Of a DNA stretch of 58,960 nucleotides, positions 54,966 through 58,960 are shown in pieces; the stretch's first letter is position 1; each line of letters begins with the position of its first letter. The notes beneath the pieces were generated by a model. That model saw nothing but the letters and a program-made list of their open reading frames with translations, did not search any database and had not been told where the DNA came from. Source of the DNA: an uncultured Thomasclavelia sp. (GTDB lineage: Bacteria; Bacillota_I; Bacilli_A; Erysipelotrichales; Coprobacillaceae); the NCBI RefSeq assembly GCF_944324745.1, contig NZ_CALUXO010000093.1, forward strand, positions 1 to 58,960. Reading direction: 5' to 3'. A program made the position numbers and the translations under genes.

Positions 54966-55550
54966 ATGAATGATCAGGAAAATATACAATTAAATGATGA
55001 AATAGTAAAAAAATATATCCAGTATTTAACATCTTTTTTACCTAATCAAGATATGATTGATTATATAGAAAAATATAATGATGCTATAAAAAATGACCCT
55101 TATTATAATGCATGGATAAAAATTGCACTTGAACAACAACAGGCAAATGAAGAGTTCTATCGAGAATTAGAAGCAAATAATGACCATGTTATGGTAGAAG
55201 AATCAGATAATACTGTTGGTTTTGTAAAATTAATTCGTAATCAGGCACAAGATATTGTCATCAGTATAGAAAAAGCTATGCAAAAACTTGTTGTTAACTA
55301 TGAATTTTCTATGGTCAGAGGGGACTATGATGATAATGATCTAATCCATCTTGAATATGACGATATTGATAACAGGTTAGTATTATATAGTCCCGAAAAA
55401 CATAATTTTTATCTTGAGATTGAAGATGATCTTATTTATCCAATAAATACAGAACCGGAATTCGATTCAGCACTTTTACAGTATATTTATGAATTTGATC
55501 AAAAGAAGATTCCAGAAGATACTGAAATAGAAATTACTTATGATAATTAG
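54966..55550 (+). CDS. Unrecognised acidic 194-aa protein of TPR-CHAT operon
   Basis: A very acidic protein. The first half is helical (KYIQYLTSFLPNQDMIDYIEKY; QQQANEEFYRELE). The second half looks beta-rich (DIVISIEKAMQKLVVNYEFSMV; RLVLYSPEKHNFYLEIEDD), ending in DTEIEITYDN. GGAGG lies 12 bases before the ATG, inside the upstream gene, and the ATG follows its stop directly. I know of no relative. It resembles neither a toxin nor a DNA-binding protein. Its place before the protease suggests an adaptor, inhibitor or substrate (inference). Confidence 0.72.
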   Translation: MNDQENIQLNDEIVKKYIQYLTSFLPNQDMIDYIEKYNDAIKNDPYYNAWIKIALEQQQANEEFYRELEANNDHVMVEESDNTVGFVKLIRNQAQDIVISIEKAMQKLVVNYEFSMVRGDYDDNDLIHLEYDDIDNRLVLYSPEKHNFYLEIEDDLIYPINTEPEFDSALLQYIYEFDQKKIPEDTEIEITYDN

Positions 55551-55895
55551 AAGACTACGTTGAGTGGTTTTCTTTATATAATAAGGAAAAATATAGTTAT
55601 ATTGATGAAAGTATACTTATTTAAATTATAAGAACTAATTATAAATTCTATAAACGTTTTGAATATATAAACAAACAATAAGATTCTCTAATAAATTAAT
55701 ATAAAAATATTTAAGAACTTTTACAGAGTTATTAGGTAGAACTTATACATAGTTAATAAAATATTTATAACCCAATTGAAGAACACTATAATTATTAAAC
55801 TTTTTAGTTGATAGTCATGGTGAAAAAAAGCTATATTTAGATGGTTTATTACTGTTGATTATAGCAAAATATATTTGTTGGGGGAGGTGCAATAC
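55551..55895. other. Gap inside the TPR-CHAT locus
   Basis: 345 bases with no intact gene. Its first codons after the preceding stop (DYVEWFSLYNKEKYSYIDE in one frame) look protein-like, so a small gene may have decayed here. No convincing terminator is seen, so the CHAT gene may still be read from the upstream promoter. GGGGGAGGTG at 55880-55889 is the ribosome site of the CHAT gene. Confidence 0.4.
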
Positions 55896-58800
55896 ATGGA
55901 ACAAGATCTATATCAACAAGCTCTTGACTTATACAATAAAAAATTATATGTTTTTGCTTTAGAAATTTTCCAAACATATTATGATCAATGTGAAAAAAAA
56001 TTTGGGGAAAGCAAAGAGCTAGCAGACGTTTTAAGATATATTGGTAATTGCTATTATTATACAAAGAAATATAACAAAGCACTTAATTGTGATCAGAAAT
56101 GCTATACTATGCGAAAACAAATATTAGGATTATATCATAAGGATACTTTACAAAGTTATAACAACATTGCATTAGATTATAGAAAACTTGGAAATCATGA
56201 GCTAGCTCTCAATTATCATCAAGAACTATTTAATATAAAAGTACAGCAATTAGGTGAAGAAAATCCAGATACCCTTAAAGTACTAGCCAATCTGGCTATA
56301 GATTATCAATATTTGCAACAACATCAACAAGCTTTAGAATGTGATCAAAAATGTTATAAATTACGTGTCAAGGTATTAGGACGGGAGCATCCTGATACTA
56401 AAAAAGCATTATTTAATATTTCAGTAGATTATACAAATCTTGCTAAAAAAGAAAATTCTATTAAATACAATTTAGCAAGTTATAGAATAAGGAAACAATT
56501 ATTTGGTGAAGAAAATATTAAAACAGTACTAAGTATAGCTAATCTTGAAATAGCATATAGATCAGCTAGAAAATATCAAGAAGCCCTTTTATGCAGTCAA
56601 AAATGTTATCAATTTGTTCGTAAAAATTTTAAAGAAGATAGTAAAAATTCAATAATTGTTCTTTATAATCTTGGTTTAGCATATGCAAATGTAGGATCAT
56701 ATGAACAAGCTATTAAATATACTCAAGAATGCTATGAAAGTAAGAGTCGAACTTATGGAAAAAGACATCCTACAACTCTATCAAGTCTTGATGATCTTGC
56801 AAGATACTATAACCAGTCAGGCCAATATGAAAAAGCATTGCAATGTGAACAAAAATGTTATGATGCAAGAGTAAAAATTTTAGGTGAAGATCATGTGGAT
56901 ACATTGGCAAGTTTAACTGTTCTTGCATACTGTTATAGTGACTTGGGTCAATATGAAAAAGCATTACAATACGAACAAAAGAATTATAAACTTAAAATAC
57001 AAGTATTAGGCAAGGAGCATGCTGAAACATTAGCTAGTTTAGCTAATATTGCACTATATTATGACAATCTTGGTGAATATCATAAAGCACTTGAATATAG
57101 CCAGAAATGTTATCAATTACAAGTCAAAGTTTTTGGAGAAAATAATCAGAACACATTAATGACTTTAGGAAATCTTGCTCTACATTATAGTCATATGGGA
57201 CAATATGACTTAGCTTTAAAATATGAACAAGAATGCTATCAAAAAAGGATCAAGACTTTAGGAGAAAATCATCCAGATATATTAATTAGTTTAGGAAATC
57301 TTGCCCTATATTATAATAATATTGGAGAATATGAATTGGCTTTAAAATATGAACAAGAGTGTTATCAAAAAAGAATCAAAATTTTAGGAGAAGAGCATCC
57401 AAATACATTAATGAGCTTAGGAAATCTTGCCATATATTATAATAATATCGGAGAATATGAATTAGCTTTAAAATATGAACAAGAGTGTTATCAAAAAAGA
57501 ATCAAAATTTTAGGAGAAGAGCATCCAAATACATTAATGAGCTTAGGAAATCTTGCCTTATACTATGATAAAGTTGGTCAATATGAAAAAGCAATAAAAT
57601 ACGGGAAAAAATGCTATCAACTACAGGTAAAAACTTTAGGAGAAATACATCCAAATACATTAGTAAGTTTACAAAATCTTGCTATGTATTATACTCGATT
57701 GGGACAATATGATAGGAGTATTGCGTATAATAAAAAATGTTATGAATTAATGATTAAAGGATTAGGCCCAGACCATCCAGCAACATTATCATGTTTAGAT
57801 AATCTTGCTGCATATCATATTTACTTAGCTCAATATGAAAAAGGATTGATATATGGTAAACAATGTTACGAAGCAAAAAAGCAAGTTTTAGGAGAAACAC
57901 ATCCAGAAACGCTTAGGAGTTTAGATAATCTTGCAAATTATTATTATGGTTTAGGAAAATATGATCTGTTTAAGGTATATAAACAAAGATGTTATGAATT
58001 AAAAAAGAAAATACTAGGAGAAAATCATCCTGATATAATCTTGACGTTAGAGGGGATTGCACTTTATTATTCTCAATTGGGACAATATGAACAAGCTTTA
58101 GAATATCAAAAAAAGTGCTATGATCTAAAGAAAAAATTAATTGGAGAAAATCATCCAGAAACATTAAGAACTCTTTCAGCTATTGCTGGAAGTTATTATG
58201 ATCTTGATGATTATGACAAATCTATTCAGTATTATCAGGTATGTTATAATGCGCATCTAGAAGTTTTAGGTTCTAATCATCCAGATACCATAGATGACCT
58301 CTATAATATTGCAATAATCTATAATATGAAAGAAGATTATTTTCATTTTATACAATATATTTGTAAGTATTATGAGCTGATGAAGCAGGAAATATTCTCT
58401 TTTATTAATAATGACTATAAGTTTGATTATGTTTTATTTAATTTGACAGATTCACTTATGCTAAGTGCTGATACTTTTTTTGAAGAGGAAGGAAGCAACC
58501 AGCTTTATCAATATCTTTTGATGTATAAAAATATTATTCAAGATATAGATATGGTTAAATACTCGATAAAAAGAATACCTGAATATCGCGTAAAAACTCA
58601 GGCAATAAAAGACATAGATAAAGCAATCAATATTACTGTAGATATGGAAACAATACTTAAACTCCAAAAAGATAGAGAACAGATCAACCAAGAATTTTAT
58701 ACAATAACTAATGAGTATAAGGATTTATTATATCTTGATATAACATTAGAAATGATAATAGATCAATTAAGTGAAGATGATCTACTTGTTGATATTTATC

Positions 58801-58960
58801 AGTTAGAAAATGGTTTATATGGTATTGTTTTGTTAGGTGAAGATATATTAATAAAAAGAGTCATAGCTCTTGATAAACACTATATTTCTTTGATTAATAT
58901 GCTTGATAGTTATAAAGATAAAAATCATCTATATATTTGTCCAGATGGAGCATTATATAA
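55896..58960 (+). CDS. TPR-CHAT protein (putative caspase-like protease), cut by window edge
   Basis: 1021 codons are open from ATG 55896 to the window edge. After an N-terminal helical pair come about 18 TPR units of 42 residues with linkers of the LGEEHPNTL type and helices such as GNLALYYNNIGEYELALKYEQECYQKR (kinesin light chain-like TPR). A helical bridge (about 830-960) follows. The last residues, LYICPDGALY, match the beginning of the CHAT domain before its catalytic His and Cys, which lie outside. Such proteins sense a signal through TPR and cleave partners. A 126-bp near-identical tandem unit lies at 57301-57552. Confidence 0.85.
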   Translation, partial: MEQDLYQQALDLYNKKLYVFALEIFQTYYDQCEKKFGESKELADVLRYIGNCYYYTKKYNKALNCDQKCYTMRKQILGLYHKDTLQSYNNIALDYRKLGNHELALNYHQELFNIKVQQLGEENPDTLKVLANLAIDYQYLQQHQQALECDQKCYKLRVKVLGREHPDTKKALFNISVDYTNLAKKENSIKYNLASYRIRKQLFGEENIKTVLSIANLEIAYRSARKYQEALLCSQKCYQFVRKNFKEDSKNSIIVLYNLGLAYANVGSYEQAIKYTQECYESKSRTYGKRHPTTLSSLDDLARYYNQSGQYEKALQCEQKCYDARVKILGEDHVDTLASLTVLAYCYSDLGQYEKALQYEQKNYKLKIQVLGKEHAETLASLANIALYYDNLGEYHKALEYSQKCYQLQVKVFGENNQNTLMTLGNLALHYSHMGQYDLALKYEQECYQKRIKTLGENHPDILISLGNLALYYNNIGEYELALKYEQECYQKRIKILGEEHPNTLMSLGNLAIYYNNIGEYELALKYEQECYQKRIKILGEEHPNTLMSLGNLALYYDKVGQYEKAIKYGKKCYQLQVKTLGEIHPNTLVSLQNLAMYYTRLGQYDRSIAYNKKCYELMIKGLGPDHPATLSCLDNLAAYHIYLAQYEKGLIYGKQCYEAKKQVLGETHPETLRSLDNLANYYYGLGKYDLFKVYKQRCYELKKKILGENHPDIILTLEGIALYYSQLGQYEQALEYQKKCYDLKKKLIGENHPETLRTLSAIAGSYYDLDDYDKSIQYYQVCYNAHLEVLGSNHPDTIDDLYNIAIIYNMKEDYFHFIQYICKYYELMKQEIFSFINNDYKFDYVLFNLTDSLMLSADTFFEEEGSNQLYQYLLMYKNIIQDIDMVKYSIKRIPEYRVKTQAIKDIDKAINITVDMETILKLQKDREQINQEFYTITNEYKDLLYLDITLEMIIDQLSEDDLLVDIYQLENGLYGIVLLGEDILIKRVIALDKHYISLINMLDSYKDKNHLYICPDGALY
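57301..57552 (+). repeat. Tandem 126-bp repeat in the TPR gene
   Basis: 57301-57426 and 57427-57552 differ at only three of 126 positions (all near the left end). Other TPR units are far more diverged. The unit equals exactly 42 codons, so copy number can change without breaking the frame. Confidence 0.85.

Noticed and set aside
57250-57700. Periodic repeats resembling a CRISPR array
   Set aside because: The period is 126 bases and the repeats stay in one long reading frame as 42-residue TPR units. There are no short repeats with unique spacers and no cas genes.
55849-58691. Minus-strand frames opposite the TPR gene
   Set aside because: They recur with the 126-base period as reverse shadows of the TPR codons and lack start signals.
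49996-58960. Prophage or insertion sequence in the accessory region
   Set aside because: No integrase, transposase, terminal repeats, att-like duplication or phage structural gene is visible.

Overview
The window is a low-GC Bacillota chromosome segment that contains the replication origin. Gene content (gyrB-recF-yaaA-dnaN-dnaA facing rpmH-rnpA-yidC-jag-mnmE, a SpoIIR-like protein, cellobiose-type PTS, BceRSAB) and very AT-rich codon use suggest a gut Erysipelotrichia, for example a Thomasclavelia/Erysipelatoclostridium relative. The assignment is inference: no rRNA is present to confirm it.

Layout. 1-5733 (minus strand): gyrB (cut by the left edge), recF, yaaA, dnaN, dnaA. 5734-6249: putative oriC with DnaA boxes and an 11-bp hairpin, ending in the rpmH promoter. 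6250-8280: rpmH, rnpA, yidC, jag. 8303-10101: a MerR-autoregulated pair and an AEC transporter. 10109-12477: an Agr-type LytTR/GHKL two-component system followed by an 18-residue Trp-rich peptide gene with its own direct-repeat operator. 12490-20826: Gfo/Idh oxidoreductase, mnmE, MscS channel, CNNM protein, UMF1 transporter, two zinc phospholipase C-like paralogues and an Spx/ArsC protein. 20896-29985: a LicR-type PRD activator, an RDD protein, then a PTS IIA-IIB-IIC, GrdB-like, glycosylasparaginase, M20 dipeptidase, CutC, YitT operon. 30085-36490: MgtE, small proteins and a BceRSAB antimicrobial-peptide module. 36670-40340: a lysine riboswitch controlling an ACT protein, dapA, dapB and lysA. 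40351-48737: HAD phosphatase, alarmone synthetase, short SpoIIR-like protein, NTF2-GGDEF protein, compact ClpC, DedA, Na/Pi transporter, ispD and a GH3 enzyme. 48944-49954: rpsF-ssb-rpsR.

From about 50 kb the window becomes accessory: a decayed AbiE-type toxin-antitoxin locus that keeps a 41-bp perfect palindrome, gene-poor AT-rich stretches, an XRE regulator, then an operon of two unrecognised proteins followed by a long TPR protein whose last visible residues match the start of a CHAT (caspase-like) protease domain. The right edge cuts that gene.

The two most promising leads for something undescribed are the TPR-CHAT operon (53214 to the window end) and the Trp-rich peptide attached to the LytTR/GHKL system (10109-12477). 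No tRNA, rRNA, CRISPR array, insertion sequence or prophage was seen.
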